Positions 8,583 to 17,396 of a stretch of DNA of 64,000 bases are shown piece after piece. Source of the DNA: an uncultured Rheinheimera sp. (lineage in GTDB: Bacteria > Pseudomonadota > Gammaproteobacteria > Enterobacterales > Alteromonadaceae); contig CALTZU010000003.1 in the NCBI GenBank assembly GCA_943913835.1, positions 6,974-70,973 of the forward strand, read 5' to 3'. Numbering within the stretch: the first letter of the stretch is position 1; every line of letters starts with the position of its first letter. Made by a program: the position numbers and the translations under genes. The notes below the pieces were generated by a model. The model did not search any database, was not told the origin of the DNA, and worked only from the letters and a program-made list of their open reading frames with translations.

Positions 8583-8975
8583 ATGCAATTTCCTGATGAC
8601 GGCAATGGCGATATGCTGCGAGCCTTAATGGACGCCGGAATAGATTTAAACCAGCCTTTGGCCATCGATTTTTATCTGGTGTTTAAAAATAAAGAACAGG
8701 CAGAAAAAGCCATGGCAGCGTTAGTGGCGTCAGAGCTTCAGGGTGAAGTGGAGTTGCACTTCAATGACCTAGAGCAATGGGAGCTAATCGTCAACCAGAC
8801 TATGCTGCCTGAACACGCAGCTGTTACAGCCCGTGAAGCTGAACTGGATAAATTCGCTAAAAAATTTGGTGGCCATAATGATGGCTGGGGCGTGATGCAA
8901 CATCAGGACGGCGATGACGATTTTGATGATGAACACGGCGAACATTGTGACCATGACTGTGGTCACCAGCATTAA
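8583..8975 (+). CDS. rraB: Ribonuclease E inhibitor RraB
   Basis: 130 residues. RraB binds RNase E and alters degradosome composition. Family signs are the opening PDDGNGDMLR, the DxxQPLAIDFYL strand, and the DGWG motif near 105. The C-terminal tail is acidic then His-rich (GEHCDHDCGHQH), a feature shared by several RraB proteins and able to bind metal. A GGAG site 8 bases upstream sets the start. The YebC-family gene follows after 31 bases and is probably co-transcribed. Confidence 0.85.
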   Translation: MQFPDDGNGDMLRALMDAGIDLNQPLAIDFYLVFKNKEQAEKAMAALVASELQGEVELHFNDLEQWELIVNQTMLPEHAAVTAREAELDKFAKKFGGHNDGWGVMQHQDGDDDFDDEHGEHCDHDCGHQH

Positions 8976-9006
8976 TTTTTATTGATACAGATACGAGAGA
9001 GAAGCA

Positions 9007-9708
9007 ATGGGTGCTCAATGGAAAGCCAAACATAAAGCCGATGCATCGGCTGCCAAAGGCCGTATTTTTACTAAATTAGCAAAAGAAATCATGGTTGCAG
9101 CCCGCAATGGTGCCGACCCTGATATGAACTCAAAGTTACGTGTTGCAGTGGAAGCAGCAAAAAAAGCCTCCATGCCTCGTGAGACTTTAGAGCGTGCTAT
9201 CAAAAAAGGTGCTGGTTTACTGGATGGTCCAGCTAACTATGAAACTGTAGTTTATGAAGGTTTTGCACCACATCAGGTGCCAGTCATTGTTGAATGTTTA
9301 ACAGACAATAAAAACCGTTCAGCTCAAAGTATTCGCGTATTGTTCCGGAAAGGTCAGCTTGGTAGTTCAGGTTCAGTGTCCTGGGATTTCAAATATTTAG
9401 GCGAAATAGTAGCTCACGCCGTAACACCGGACGCCGATCTGGAAGTGGCAGCTATTGAAGCAGGAGCACAGGACTTTGAAGAAGGTGAGGAAGGCGATAG
9501 CGTTTTCCTGACTGAACCCACAGATTTGGATGCTGTCAGCAAAGCTTTACCAGCTTATGGTTTTAACGTTACTTCAGCCAAGCTGGTGTACCGCCCAAAC
9601 AATCCGGTGACACTGGATGATGCTGCACGTGCCGAAGTAGAAGCCTTCCTGGAAGCAATAGACGCGGACGACGACGTACAACACGTTTACGTAGGTTTAG
9701 CAGGTTAA
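9007..9708 (+). CDS. YebC/PmpR-family protein (YeeN-like)
   Basis: 233 residues. The opening MGAQWKAKHK with AKGRIFTKLAKEIMVAAR is characteristic of the YeeN branch rather than YebC proper (MAGHSKW). Family members are reported as transcription regulators and, more recently, as ribosome-associated factors relieving translational stalling. Three domains are expected: the N-terminal helical bundle (1-75) and two alpha/beta domains, with the MPRETLERAIKKG and YEGFAPHQVPVIVECLTDN blocks intact. A clean terminator follows. Confidence 0.88.
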   Translation: MGAQWKAKHKADASAAKGRIFTKLAKEIMVAARNGADPDMNSKLRVAVEAAKKASMPRETLERAIKKGAGLLDGPANYETVVYEGFAPHQVPVIVECLTDNKNRSAQSIRVLFRKGQLGSSGSVSWDFKYLGEIVAHAVTPDADLEVAAIEAGAQDFEEGEEGDSVFLTEPTDLDAVSKALPAYGFNVTSAKLVYRPNNPVTLDDAARAEVEAFLEAIDADDDVQHVYVGLAG

Positions 9709-9727
9709 TACGACAGACTTAGTGTAG

Positions 9728-9755
9728 AGGCGGCTGTGGCCGCCTTTATTATTTC
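9728..9755 (+). terminator. Intrinsic terminator after the YebC-family gene
   Basis: AGGCGGC (9728-9734) / GCCGCCT (9739-9745), tetraloop TGTG, followed by TTATTATTT. It ends the rraB-YebC transcript and lies before yjjX. Confidence 0.7.
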
Positions 9756-9789
9756 TGCTATTTACTCGATCAGAACAACAGGTATTTTG

Positions 9790-10299
9790 ATGTTAAAGAT
9801 AAAAGTTGCTTCAGCTAATCCAGCCAAAATCAATGCAGTGGCCTCTGCTTTTGCTGAACTATTCCCCACAGCAACTCTGGATGTGCAGGGAATTGCAGTG
9901 CCCAGTGGTGTCGCGGATCAACCCATGAGCAGTGATGAAACTTTGTTAGGTGCTATGAACAGGGTGGCTGAACTGGCACATGTTCCGGCAGATTATCGTG
10001 TTGCCATTGAAGCTGGCTTAGATGGAGATTTTACCTTTGCCTGGATGGTGATTGAACATCAGGGCAAAATTGGCAAAGCCCGTTCTGCTAGTCTGATGCT
10101 CCCTCCAAAGGCTTTGGAGCAGTTAAAACAAGGCAAAGAATTGGGCGACGTGATGGATGCAATGTTTGATCAGACCAATGTCAAACAAAAAGGCGGCGCC
10201 ATTGCCCTGCTGACACAGGACAAGCTCAGCCGCAGCTCTGTCTATCATCAGGCATTGATTCTGTCGATGATTCCATTTTTAAATTCAGCTTTGTTTTGA
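9790..10299 (+). CDS. yjjX: Inosine/xanthosine triphosphatase (DUF84)
   Basis: 169 residues, hydrolysing non-canonical purine triphosphates such as ITP and XTP. Motifs: KVASANPAKINAV at the N-terminus (phosphate-binding loop), SSDET-like MSSDETLLGA, and IEAGLDGD with acidic metal ligands. The ATG at 9790 is used because DUF84 proteins begin with this strand; the 54 bases of open frame before it run back into the terminator. Confidence 0.85.
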   Translation: MLKIKVASANPAKINAVASAFAELFPTATLDVQGIAVPSGVADQPMSSDETLLGAMNRVAELAHVPADYRVAIEAGLDGDFTFAWMVIEHQGKIGKARSASLMLPPKALEQLKQGKELGDVMDAMFDQTNVKQKGGAIALLTQDKLSRSSVYHQALILSMIPFLNSALF

Positions 10300-10364
10300 A
10301 TAAGGTTGTCATCCGGTTCATTCAGCCTTAGTGTAGAGTCAGACTCAACCTCAAGGAGAATCGA

Positions 10365-10913
10365 ATGTCCGGACTAAAAGTACTAGCACTTTGTGGCAGC
10401 TTAAGAGCCAAATCCACCAACAAAGCTTTAGTAGAATATGCCATAGCCCATGCACCACAAGGCATGCAAATTGAACTGGCGGATCTGACCGACGTACCTT
10501 TTTTTAATGCTGACCTTGCTGCAAAACCCGCTGCTGTAGAGCGTTTACTGGCTCAGTTTGCTAAAGCCGACGCTTTGTTGCTGGCTTGCCCTGAGTACAA
10601 CTACTCTATTGCACCAGCGCTAAAAAACGCTCTGGACTGGGCATCCCGTGAACCGAACAATGCCTTACTGGCAGGAAAAGTCGCAGCTATTATGGGGTCA
10701 GGCGGGGGGATGGGAACATCCAGGGCTCAGTATCACTTGCGCCAGGTGTGCGTGTTTTTAGATTTGCATCTGGTGAATAAGCCAGAGGTGTTCTGTAATG
10801 CTTTTGCCAATAGCTTTGATGCCGAAGTGAAGTTGACGGATGAACGTATCCAGAATTTGATTGTGCAACAACTGACGGCATTACAGCAGCTGGCAGCGCG
10901 CTTTAAAGACTAG
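10365..10913 (+). CDS. NADPH-dependent FMN reductase (chromate/quinone reductase type)
   Basis: 182 residues; flavodoxin-like fold. The FMN phosphate loop is seen as LCGSLRAKSTNKAL at 10-23, the flavin-contacting PEYNYSIAPALKNALDW at about 78-94, and the GSGGGMGTSRAQ turn. The family includes YieF/ChrR and ArsH-like reductases that reduce quinones, azo dyes or chromate with NAD(P)H. Excellent ribosome binding site (AAGGAG). Monocistronic. Confidence 0.85.
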   Translation: MSGLKVLALCGSLRAKSTNKALVEYAIAHAPQGMQIELADLTDVPFFNADLAAKPAAVERLLAQFAKADALLLACPEYNYSIAPALKNALDWASREPNNALLAGKVAAIMGSGGGMGTSRAQYHLRQVCVFLDLHLVNKPEVFCNAFANSFDAEVKLTDERIQNLIVQQLTALQQLAARFKD

Positions 10914-10931
10914 ATAGCGGCGAGTGATTAG

Positions 10932-10981
10932 GACAAAAAGCAGATAAAACAATAGAGTTGTGTTCGTCTGCTTTCTTTGTC
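10932..10981 (+). terminator. Possible terminator stem-loop after the FMN reductase
   Basis: A long imperfect dyad pairs GACAAA-AGCAGA (10932-10944) with TCTGCT-TTTGTC (10967-10981). It has no terminal T-run of its own, so intrinsic termination is uncertain. Confidence 0.3.
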
Positions 10982-11051
10982 AGAGTAAAGCTCTTAGTCA
11001 CAGTTTAGACTTTATTACAAAGCCACCAGCCGAAGTGGCAAGGATTGAAGC

Positions 11052-12062
11052 TTGTTACAACGCCTAAAAAATGATTTCCACCTGTCGATGATCACACTGG
11101 TTGGCGTGATAGCCAGCGGTACGTTATTGCCTTACGCTGTATTCCGGATTGCCACAGGCAATTACCTGGTAGGTTTAGTGGATTTATTGATGATTGCCGT
11201 CAGCGCTTTTTCAGTTCTTATGGCATGGCGTACAGGTGATACCGAAAGACCCGGCTTTTTGATGGCAGCAGTATTCTGCTTTGGCGCTGTTTTAGTCTGC
11301 ATGAAACTTGGCCAGGACGTATTATTCTGGATCTACCCTCTGATGGTATTTATTTTCTTTTTAGTGGCCCCTATCAAAGCTTTATTGCTACTTTTATTAA
11401 TGGTTTGCGCTATAGTTTCGCTGAATTTCTCAGATCATACAGTTATTTTTGCCAATAATTTCCAGTTAATGGCATTTATTACCACCACTCTTATTACAAG
11501 TATTTTTGCTTATATTTTTGCTTATCGCACCCATCTGCAACGTCAGGAATTACGCCGCCTGGCAACAACGGACCCCCTGACAGGAGCTGCTACCCGACAT
11601 TCTCTGACGGACGAGTTAAATTATGCCATCCAGCATTATCAACAAAAAGCTGTCGTCAGCGGCTTAATGCTGTTGGATCTGGATCATTTCAAACGTATTA
11701 ACGATAACTTTGGCCATCAGACCGGCGATCAAATATTGAGTCAGTTAGTGCCGCTATTAAAACAGATGATCCGTCAGCAAGATTCAGTGTTTCGTTATGG
11801 TGGTGAAGAATTTGTATTACTGATCAGAGAAATACAGTTAGCTGATTTGCATCGTTTAGCAGAAAAAATCCGGCATGCCGTCTGGCACCAGTTGGCTTTG
11901 CCAGACGGCTCAGCCCTCACCACTTCTATAGGCATAGCCACGGTACAACATGCTAAAGATTGGGAAAGCTGGATGCAAAGTGCTGATGTTGCTTTATATC
12001 AGGCAAAACACAATGGTCGTAATCAAGTGGTGATTGCAGAGATCACAGCAGAACCGCATTAG
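11052..12062 (+). CDS. Membrane diguanylate cyclase (GGDEF)
   Basis: 336 residues. Five or six hydrophobic helices at about 12-155 form a small membrane sensor; a GGDEF domain covers about 165-330. The active-site sequence is GGEEF (after FRYG) with DLDHFKRINDNFGHQTGD upstream, so it should make cyclic di-GMP. No RxxD inhibitory site is obvious before the motif. The start is TTG with AAGGA 7 bases upstream; ATG at 11088 would drop 12 residues and is the alternative. Monocistronic. Confidence 0.85.
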   Translation: MLQRLKNDFHLSMITLVGVIASGTLLPYAVFRIATGNYLVGLVDLLMIAVSAFSVLMAWRTGDTERPGFLMAAVFCFGAVLVCMKLGQDVLFWIYPLMVFIFFLVAPIKALLLLLLMVCAIVSLNFSDHTVIFANNFQLMAFITTTLITSIFAYIFAYRTHLQRQELRRLATTDPLTGAATRHSLTDELNYAIQHYQQKAVVSGLMLLDLDHFKRINDNFGHQTGDQILSQLVPLLKQMIRQQDSVFRYGGEEFVLLIREIQLADLHRLAEKIRHAVWHQLALPDGSALTTSIGIATVQHAKDWESWMQSADVALYQAKHNGRNQVVIAEITAEPH

Positions 12063-12149
12063 CATCAGTCACTCTATAGACTTAAGTCGAAGCGCCATTT
12101 ACCAAACAATACTTTAAGCTGGAACTCTCACTGGAATACAGGTATTGCT

Positions 12150-12551
12150 ATGTTATCTTTTATTATCAGTCGTTTTTTTGCGATTCAAATACTGGTGCTG
12201 CTGGCATTAGCCTCGGCTAACTACTTTTCCGCTCTAAAACTAGGGTTTATTCAGGACCTGTTGTTGCTACCGGCTTTAACGCTGTATTTGGTCTATAGCT
12301 ACTGCAAAAAACAAAATGCCGTTTTAACTCAGCAACAAAGTCACAAAGTGATTTATGCATTGATATTAAGTGACGCCCTGATCCAGGCCATTTTAACCTT
12401 CAGCAGCAATCAAGGTGTTATTCCGGCGCAGCACTTTACCAATGCCGCTTTGACTTACGCTGCTGTGATGGTATTTCACAGCCTGATGATTTATTTTGCT
12501 GTGAGCTATAGCAAAACCCTATTTGAAAAAAATCAGCAAAGCCCGGGTTAA
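12150..12551 (+). CDS. Small integral membrane protein of unknown function
   Basis: 133 residues with four hydrophobic segments (about 5-28, 32-50, 66-85 and 98-122) and a charged end. Family not recognised. It follows the diguanylate cyclase by 87 bases on the same strand. The stop overlaps the end of the convergent gene by 4 bases. Confidence 0.6.
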   Translation: MLSFIISRFFAIQILVLLALASANYFSALKLGFIQDLLLLPALTLYLVYSYCKKQNAVLTQQQSHKVIYALILSDALIQAILTFSSNQGVIPAQHFTNAALTYAAVMVFHSLMIYFAVSYSKTLFEKNQQSPG

Positions 12552-13156
12552 TAAGCAGGCTTGGTGCACCACTGCTGCTCGCATGGGATGCCATCACCAT
12601 CGCCGTCAATAGTGACATCCGGGCAATTATTCAGGTAAAACATAGCTTCCTCACAAGAACGCATTTCGGTGCACCTTATCTTACCTTCGCACTGCCATTC
12701 TGTACCTTGCTGCTGTGGTTTTTGTAACTGTGGCCAAACCGCTTCGTCAGATAATCTGGTTTGTTCCAGAAGAATTTCCGGGGCTGACAACTCTGAAATA
12801 ACGGGCTCAGCGGCTGGGCCAAGCAGATACCATAACTGATAACTGAGCCAACCCAGAATAGACAAGCAGACTATGGCGGACAGCAATTGTTGAAATAGTA
12901 ATGAGGATAATTTGGGCCTGTTTACTAATGGTGCCGGCGCAAAACTCTGACCAGCTTTATACGCCAGTACAGCCCTAGGTCTGGCCTGATCGTCAACTTC
13001 AATCTGAAAGAAAATGATGTCGCCGTCTTGTAATAGCTCAGGTGTCTTGCGAAACCCGCTGCTGCTTAGCGGAATATCCGGGCCTGCTTTGGTTTGCTGG
13101 ATTAAACCTCTACCTTTTTTTACATCCCAACTTTTCAGTCTTCCCTGATGTAACAT
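12548..13156 (-). CDS. Cold-shock domain / membrane / excalibur fusion protein
   Basis: 202 residues from ATG 13156 (AGGA 8 bases upstream). Residues 1-65 resemble a short cold-shock domain (GRLKSWDVKKGRGLI, then DIFF-type strand DGDIIFFQIE). About 84-105 is a single transmembrane helix. The C-terminal part, outside the membrane, has six Cys and ends in an excalibur motif: DGDGDGIPCEQQWC, preceded by CEEAMFYLNNCP. Excalibur domains bind calcium. DUF1294-type proteins also join a cold-shock domain to membrane helices, but the C-terminal half here differs. Role unknown. Confidence 0.75.
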   Translation of the reverse strand: MLHQGRLKSWDVKKGRGLIQQTKAGPDIPLSSSGFRKTPELLQDGDIIFFQIEVDDQARPRAVLAYKAGQSFAPAPLVNRPKLSSLLFQQLLSAIVCLSILGWLSYQLWYLLGPAAEPVISELSAPEILLEQTRLSDEAVWPQLQKPQQQGTEWQCEGKIRCTEMRSCEEAMFYLNNCPDVTIDGDGDGIPCEQQWCTKPAY

Positions 13157-13234
13157 ATCAACGTCCTGTTGTGTCTGTTTAATGCAGACATTAAACCTAA
13201 GCCAGTTTTGTTTTACAAGGAGGAACAAGTAAAT

Positions 13235-13277
13235 AAAAAGGGGCAGTACACCTAACTTAGGTGTACTGCCCCTTTTT
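13235..13277 (-). terminator. Strong intrinsic terminator after ahpF
   Basis: A 19-base-pair arm (13235-13253 with 13259-13277), GC core GGGGCAGTACACC, 5-base loop, and T-tracts on both strands. On the minus strand it ends the ahpF transcript and separates it from the cold-shock/excalibur gene. Confidence 0.85.
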
Positions 13278-13288
13278 TCACACTGGTC

Positions 13289-14833
13289 TTAGTTGCGGAT
13301 CAGGTAGTCAAAAGCACCTAATGCCGCTGTTGCCCCACTGCCCATCGCAATAATGATTTGCTTGAAGGGTGTATTAGTCGCATCACCTGCGGCGAACACG
13401 CCTTTCATGGACGTCTGACCATGGCTGTCGACAATAATTTCACCACGAGGAGTTAATTCAACAGCTCCACGCAACCACTCTGTATTTGGCACTAAACCAA
13501 TTTGTACAAAGATACCTGCCAGTTCCACAGTTTTGCTTTCACCGTTGCTGCGGTCAGTGTACTGCAAGCCCACAACACGCTGACCATCACCCAGCACTTC
13601 AGTAGTTTGCGCCTGCGTGATAATAGTGATGTTGCCCATAGACTCTGCTTTTTTGATCAGTACTGCATCTGCACGCAATTTGCTGTCAAACTCCAGCACA
13701 GTGACATGTTGCACTATACCAGCTAAGTCAATCGCCGCTTCAATACCAGAGTTACCACCACCAATCACAGCCACCTTTTTGCCTTTAAACAAAGGACCAT
13801 CGCAGTGTGGACAGTAAGCAACACCCTTACCACGGTATTCTTTTTCGCCTGGAACGTTCATTTCTCTCCAGCGCGCACCAGTAGACAGTACTATGCTCTT
13901 GCTTTTCAACACAGCTCCGTTTTCAAGCTCCACTTCAAACAAGTCATTTTTGCCAAGCTTCACCGCTTTTTGGCTGTTCATAATGTCGACTTCATAGTGA
14001 CGCACATGAGACTCTAAATTCGCCACCAGTTTTGGACCTTCAGTTTCTTTCACGGAAATAAAGTTCTCAATACCTACAGTGTCTGCCACCTGACCGCCGA
14101 AACGCTCTGCTACTACACCAGTGTTCAAGCCTTTACGTGCTGCATAAATAGCAGCTGCAGAACCAGCTGGACCACCACCAACGATCAGCATGTCAAAGGT
14201 ATCTTTAGTTTTCAGCGCTTCAGCCTGGCGTTTCGCCGCGCTGCTGTCTACTTTATTCAAAATGTTGGTCAGGCTGATGGCGCCTTGCGAGAACTGCTGA
14301 CCATTCAGGAATACAGTAGGCACAGCCATAATATTGCGGCTGGTTACTTCATCCTGAAATACTGCACCATCAATCATGGTGGTTTTAATTTTTGGGTTTA
14401 CCGCAGCCAGCACGTTCAGTGCTTGTACTACTTCAGGGCAAGTCTGGCAGCTTAAGGACACAAAAACTTCAAAGTTCAGCTCATCGGTCAGACCAGCAAT
14501 CTGATCCAGTACCGCTTGGTCTTCTTTGATAGTGTGGCCACCGGAATGCAACAAAGCCAATACCAGAGAAGTAAACTCGTGGCCCAGCGGCACACCAGCA
14601 AAACGTATTAAGCTATTCTTCGCTGTACCGCGCACTGCCATAGAAGGAGCACGAACAGTACTGTCTGTTTCTTCTTTTACCTGAACCAGCGGGCTTAAAC
14701 TGGCAATATCTGCCGCCAGAGCTTTAATTTCAGCCGCTTTTTCGCTGTTATCTAACGCAACAACCAGCTCCACAGGGCTTTTCAGGTATTGCAAATAAGT
14801 CTGTAATTGCGTTTTTAAAGTCGTATCTAACAT
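13289..14833 (-). CDS. ahpF: Alkyl hydroperoxide reductase subunit F
   Basis: 514 residues, normal length. The flavoprotein transfers electrons from NADH to AhpC. The N-terminal tandem thioredoxin-fold region has the CQTC redox centre (about 130), the FAD-binding GGGPAGSAAAIYAARKG follows at about 218, the second redox centre CPHC is at about 342, and GGGNSGIEAAIDLAG is the NAD-binding loop. It lies downstream of ahpC with 175 bases between, a gap containing a strong hairpin. Confidence 0.96.
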   Translation of the reverse strand: MLDTTLKTQLQTYLQYLKSPVELVVALDNSEKAAEIKALAADIASLSPLVQVKEETDSTVRAPSMAVRGTAKNSLIRFAGVPLGHEFTSLVLALLHSGGHTIKEDQAVLDQIAGLTDELNFEVFVSLSCQTCPEVVQALNVLAAVNPKIKTTMIDGAVFQDEVTSRNIMAVPTVFLNGQQFSQGAISLTNILNKVDSSAAKRQAEALKTKDTFDMLIVGGGPAGSAAAIYAARKGLNTGVVAERFGGQVADTVGIENFISVKETEGPKLVANLESHVRHYEVDIMNSQKAVKLGKNDLFEVELENGAVLKSKSIVLSTGARWREMNVPGEKEYRGKGVAYCPHCDGPLFKGKKVAVIGGGNSGIEAAIDLAGIVQHVTVLEFDSKLRADAVLIKKAESMGNITIITQAQTTEVLGDGQRVVGLQYTDRSNGESKTVELAGIFVQIGLVPNTEWLRGAVELTPRGEIIVDSHGQTSMKGVFAAGDATNTPFKQIIIAMGSGATAALGAFDYLIRN

Positions 14834-14968
14834 ATCTGATCCCTTACTTTGGTCGCTTCAGTCGTTTTGTTTCGCCTTTTTCAGGCAAAGCTTCGCCATA
14901 AGAGCTATGTTGCCCTTTGCAAAACTATTCAATTTGGATTTATAGCCAGCCAGTGTGGCCGGAGAATT

Positions 14969-14995
14969 ACCGGAGCTGAGCAGGTCAGCTCCGGT
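14969..14995 (-). terminator. Hairpin between ahpC and ahpF
   Basis: ACCGGAGCTGA (14969-14979) / TCAGCTCCGGT (14985-14995), an 11-pair perfect stem with a 5-base loop directly after the ahpC stop. There is no run of T after it on the minus strand, so it may be a partial terminator or an mRNA-stabilising 3' end that makes ahpC message more abundant than ahpF. Confidence 0.6.
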
Positions 14996-15008
14996 CATAA
15001 CAACTTAG

Positions 15009-15575
15009 TTAGATTTTACCAACCAGGTCTAAAGATGGAGCTAAAGTCGCTTCACCCGGAGTCCATTTAGCTGGACATACTTCGCCGTCGTGGTTTGCTA
15101 CGTATTGTGCAGCCTGAACTTTACGGAACAGTTCTGCAGCGCTACGGCCGATACCTAAGTCGTGAATTTCAGCAACTTTGATTTCGCCTTGTGGGTTGAT
15201 GACGAAAGTACCACGTAAAGCTAAACCTTCTTCCTCGATCATCACACCGAAGTTACGAGTGATAGTGCCTGTTGGGTCACCGATCATTGGGTAGTTGATT
15301 TTTTTGATAGTTTCAGAAGCATCGTGCCACGCTTTGTGAGTGAAATGCGTGTCAGTAGATACTGAGTAAACCTCAACACCGATTTCCTGGAATTTAGGGT
15401 AGAAATCAGCCAGGTCGCCTAATTCAGTTGGGCAAACGAAAGTGAAGTCAGCTGGGTAGAACACTACTACTGACCATTTGCCTAACAGGTCCTGTTCAGT
15501 CACTGGAACAAATTTACCGTGATGGAAGGCTGTCGCTTTAAATGGCTTGATTGTGCTGTTGATGATTGAAGACAT
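15009..15575 (-). CDS. ahpC: Alkyl hydroperoxide reductase subunit C (2-Cys peroxiredoxin)
   Basis: 188 residues. Peroxidatic Cys in FTFVCPTE (about residue 47) and resolving Cys in GEVCPAKW (about 166) are both present. It reduces H2O2, organic peroxides and peroxynitrite using electrons from AhpF. The ATG at 15575 is chosen because AhpC proteins start MSSIINS and GGAG lies 7 bases upstream; the open frame extends 69 bases further. The upstream region is AT-rich, as expected for an OxyR-dependent promoter, but I could not fit an OxyR box. Confidence 0.96.
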   Translation of the reverse strand: MSSIINSTIKPFKATAFHHGKFVPVTEQDLLGKWSVVVFYPADFTFVCPTELGDLADFYPKFQEIGVEVYSVSTDTHFTHKAWHDASETIKKINYPMIGDPTGTITRNFGVMIEEEGLALRGTFVINPQGEIKVAEIHDLGIGRSAAELFRKVQAAQYVANHDGEVCPAKWTPGEATLAPSLDLVGKI

Positions 15576-15814
15576 TGTCTTACTCCATGTTGGTTGATGT
15601 TTAAAATGAACTCGCTTCGATGGAACAAAGAATAGCTGTTTCACACGATTTGAGATAACGAATTAAATCTATATAGTTAATCTGTTTTTGTGATTGGAAA
15701 ACTGAACTACTTATCTGTTTTTCCACTTCATTCTATAGCGCCTCTATGACACCAATAAAACATAGAGCTCTGATAGCCAGTTCTTGCTAAACAATACCGC
15801 AAAAAACGCAAAGA

Positions 15815-16480
15815 ATGACTATGCTGAATAATCGCCTGTGGAAATGGGGGCATAAATTGAAACTTCAAGCAGTTAAAGCCCTGACATTTAGTATTTTTTT
15901 CATGCAGGTGACTGGCATAGCGGCAGAACATAGCCCAATCTATCGTTATCAGCAGGCCAATGGGGTCACAGCCTTTTCCGACCGGGTTCCGAAAAACCAA
16001 CCTTATCAGATAGTGCGTTTTGATTGTTTTGCCTGTGACCGGAAAAGCACAGTGAACTGGCACAATACCCCCTTATTTATAAAGCACTACCAGCGGGAAA
16101 TAGCTATAGCCGCAGAACAACATCAGCTCGAGCCCGCGTTACTAAGAGCAGTGATCCATGCAGAATCTGCTTTTAATGCCAAAGCTTTATCCAGGACAGG
16201 CGCAGCAGGCTTGATGCAACTGATGCCGGACACAGCGACTGAAGTCGGAGTCAAAAATGTCTGGCATCAGCAGCAGAATATCCAGGGTGGAGCTTCCTAC
16301 CTTGCCTCACTACTTAAACGCTATAAAGGCGATATAAAACTGGCGATGGCCGCTTACAATGCCGGGCCTGGCGCCGTCGACAAATACCGGGGTGTACCAC
16401 CTTATAGCGAGACCCAAAGCTATGTAGAACGGGTTCAACTGTTGTTGTCGCGTTATCAAAAGGCTGCACATAGTTCCTGA
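15815..16480 (+). CDS. Lytic transglycosylase (SLT family) with N-terminal DUF4124-like region
   Basis: 221 residues. A hydrophobic signal segment at about 20-38 is followed by a DUF4124-type strand set (IYRYQQANGVTAFSDRVP, about 42-60) and a lysozyme-like domain from about 95. Catalytic Glu in HAESAFN, then GAAGLMQLMPDTA and AAYNAGPGAV, the standard family 1 blocks. It cleaves peptidoglycan in the periplasm with formation of anhydromuropeptides. The start is uncertain: ATG 15815 lacks a good Shine-Dalgarno, whereas a TTG at about 15858 has GGGGG upstream and would begin right before the signal peptide. Confidence 0.88.
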   Translation: MTMLNNRLWKWGHKLKLQAVKALTFSIFFMQVTGIAAEHSPIYRYQQANGVTAFSDRVPKNQPYQIVRFDCFACDRKSTVNWHNTPLFIKHYQREIAIAAEQHQLEPALLRAVIHAESAFNAKALSRTGAAGLMQLMPDTATEVGVKNVWHQQQNIQGGASYLASLLKRYKGDIKLAMAAYNAGPGAVDKYRGVPPYSETQSYVERVQLLLSRYQKAAHSS

Positions 16481-16617
16481 AACATTTAAAGCTAAAGAGT
16501 AACAATTTATAAGTACTTGTTTTAAAAAAACTTTCACTCCATGCATTCTTTTGCATTTTCCCGGCACTAACGGCAGACTAGCGGCATGATAAAGGAAAGT
16601 CTTTTTAAGGATTTGTG

Positions 16618-17382
16618 ATGAAAAAACTATTTGCGATCTGCGTACCTGCGTTATTGCTCAGTGCTTGTGTGATCCATGTGGGTCCTAGTGTTGCAGCTGA
16701 AGATCTCAAACACGAACAGCGCAAATTGCAGTTAAGCGCTGCTGATTTAACAGAGTTAAGAGCCGAAACCGAAGCCGGTGATCTGAAAATTGTCGGAGTA
16801 AAACAACTCACGCAGATTGAAGTTACAGCCGATTTGTATGTCCGCGAAGACAGGCCTTTTACTGTCTCGCTGGAAAAACAAGGTTCAGCGGCTGTACTTA
16901 AAGCGGCGGGAGGCCATTGTATTGGCATTTGCACAGGCTCTTTCTCATATGCTGACTTAGTAGTTCGGGTGCCCGCTGAACTGGCATTAACTCTGAGTGA
17001 TGGCTCAGGAGATATCAGCATAGAAGGTTTAAGCTCCGATCTGGTTATTGAGGATGGTTCGGGCAATCTGACGGTACAAGGTGGCAATAATCTAGTGCTG
17101 GAAGACGGCTCCGGTGATATCAGTCTGAGCCAGTTAAATGGCAATCTGACAGTCGACGATAGCTCAGGCAATCTATTGATCGAGCGGATTGCAGGTACTG
17201 TGCTGGTCAATGATAGCTCGGGTGACATAGATATCCGCCAAGTCACAGGCATGGTCAGTGTCAGCGATAGCTCAGGCGACATTAAAGTGCAACAGACAGG
17301 TGGCTTTACCTTGCTGGACGATGGTTCTGGCGAACTGAAGATGGACCAAATCAATGGCCCTGTCAGTCTGAATAACGACTAA
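16618..17382 (+). CDS. DUF4097-like lipoprotein with 18-residue SSGD repeats
   Basis: 254 residues from ATG 16618 (AAGGA 6 bases upstream). Lipobox LLLSAC near residue 17. After an N-terminal region with a C-x3-C pair (HCIGIC, about 100), residues 128-253 consist of seven tandem units, each opening with D-G/S-S-G-D/N/E and alternating hydrophobics, six of 18 residues and one of 17. This is the pattern of a right-handed beta-helix. Such surface or periplasmic lipoproteins are found near sensor genes in other bacteria, but no partner is adjacent here. A terminator follows. Confidence 0.75.
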   Translation: MKKLFAICVPALLLSACVIHVGPSVAAEDLKHEQRKLQLSAADLTELRAETEAGDLKIVGVKQLTQIEVTADLYVREDRPFTVSLEKQGSAAVLKAAGGHCIGICTGSFSYADLVVRVPAELALTLSDGSGDISIEGLSSDLVIEDGSGNLTVQGGNNLVLEDGSGDISLSQLNGNLTVDDSSGNLLIERIAGTVLVNDSSGDIDIRQVTGMVSVSDSSGDIKVQQTGGFTLLDDGSGELKMDQINGPVSLNND

Positions 17383-17396
17383 CAAAGCTGCATCAG

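Noticed and set aside
15576..15740. OxyR box upstream of ahpC
   Set aside because: AT-rich with CTATATAG and GATAA words, but no arrangement fits the ATAG-N7-CTAT tetramer spacing.
16605..17354. 249-residue antisense frame opposite the repeat lipoprotein
   Set aside because: Ser/Pro-rich mirror of the SSGD repeats; open only because the repeat has no stop on the other strand.
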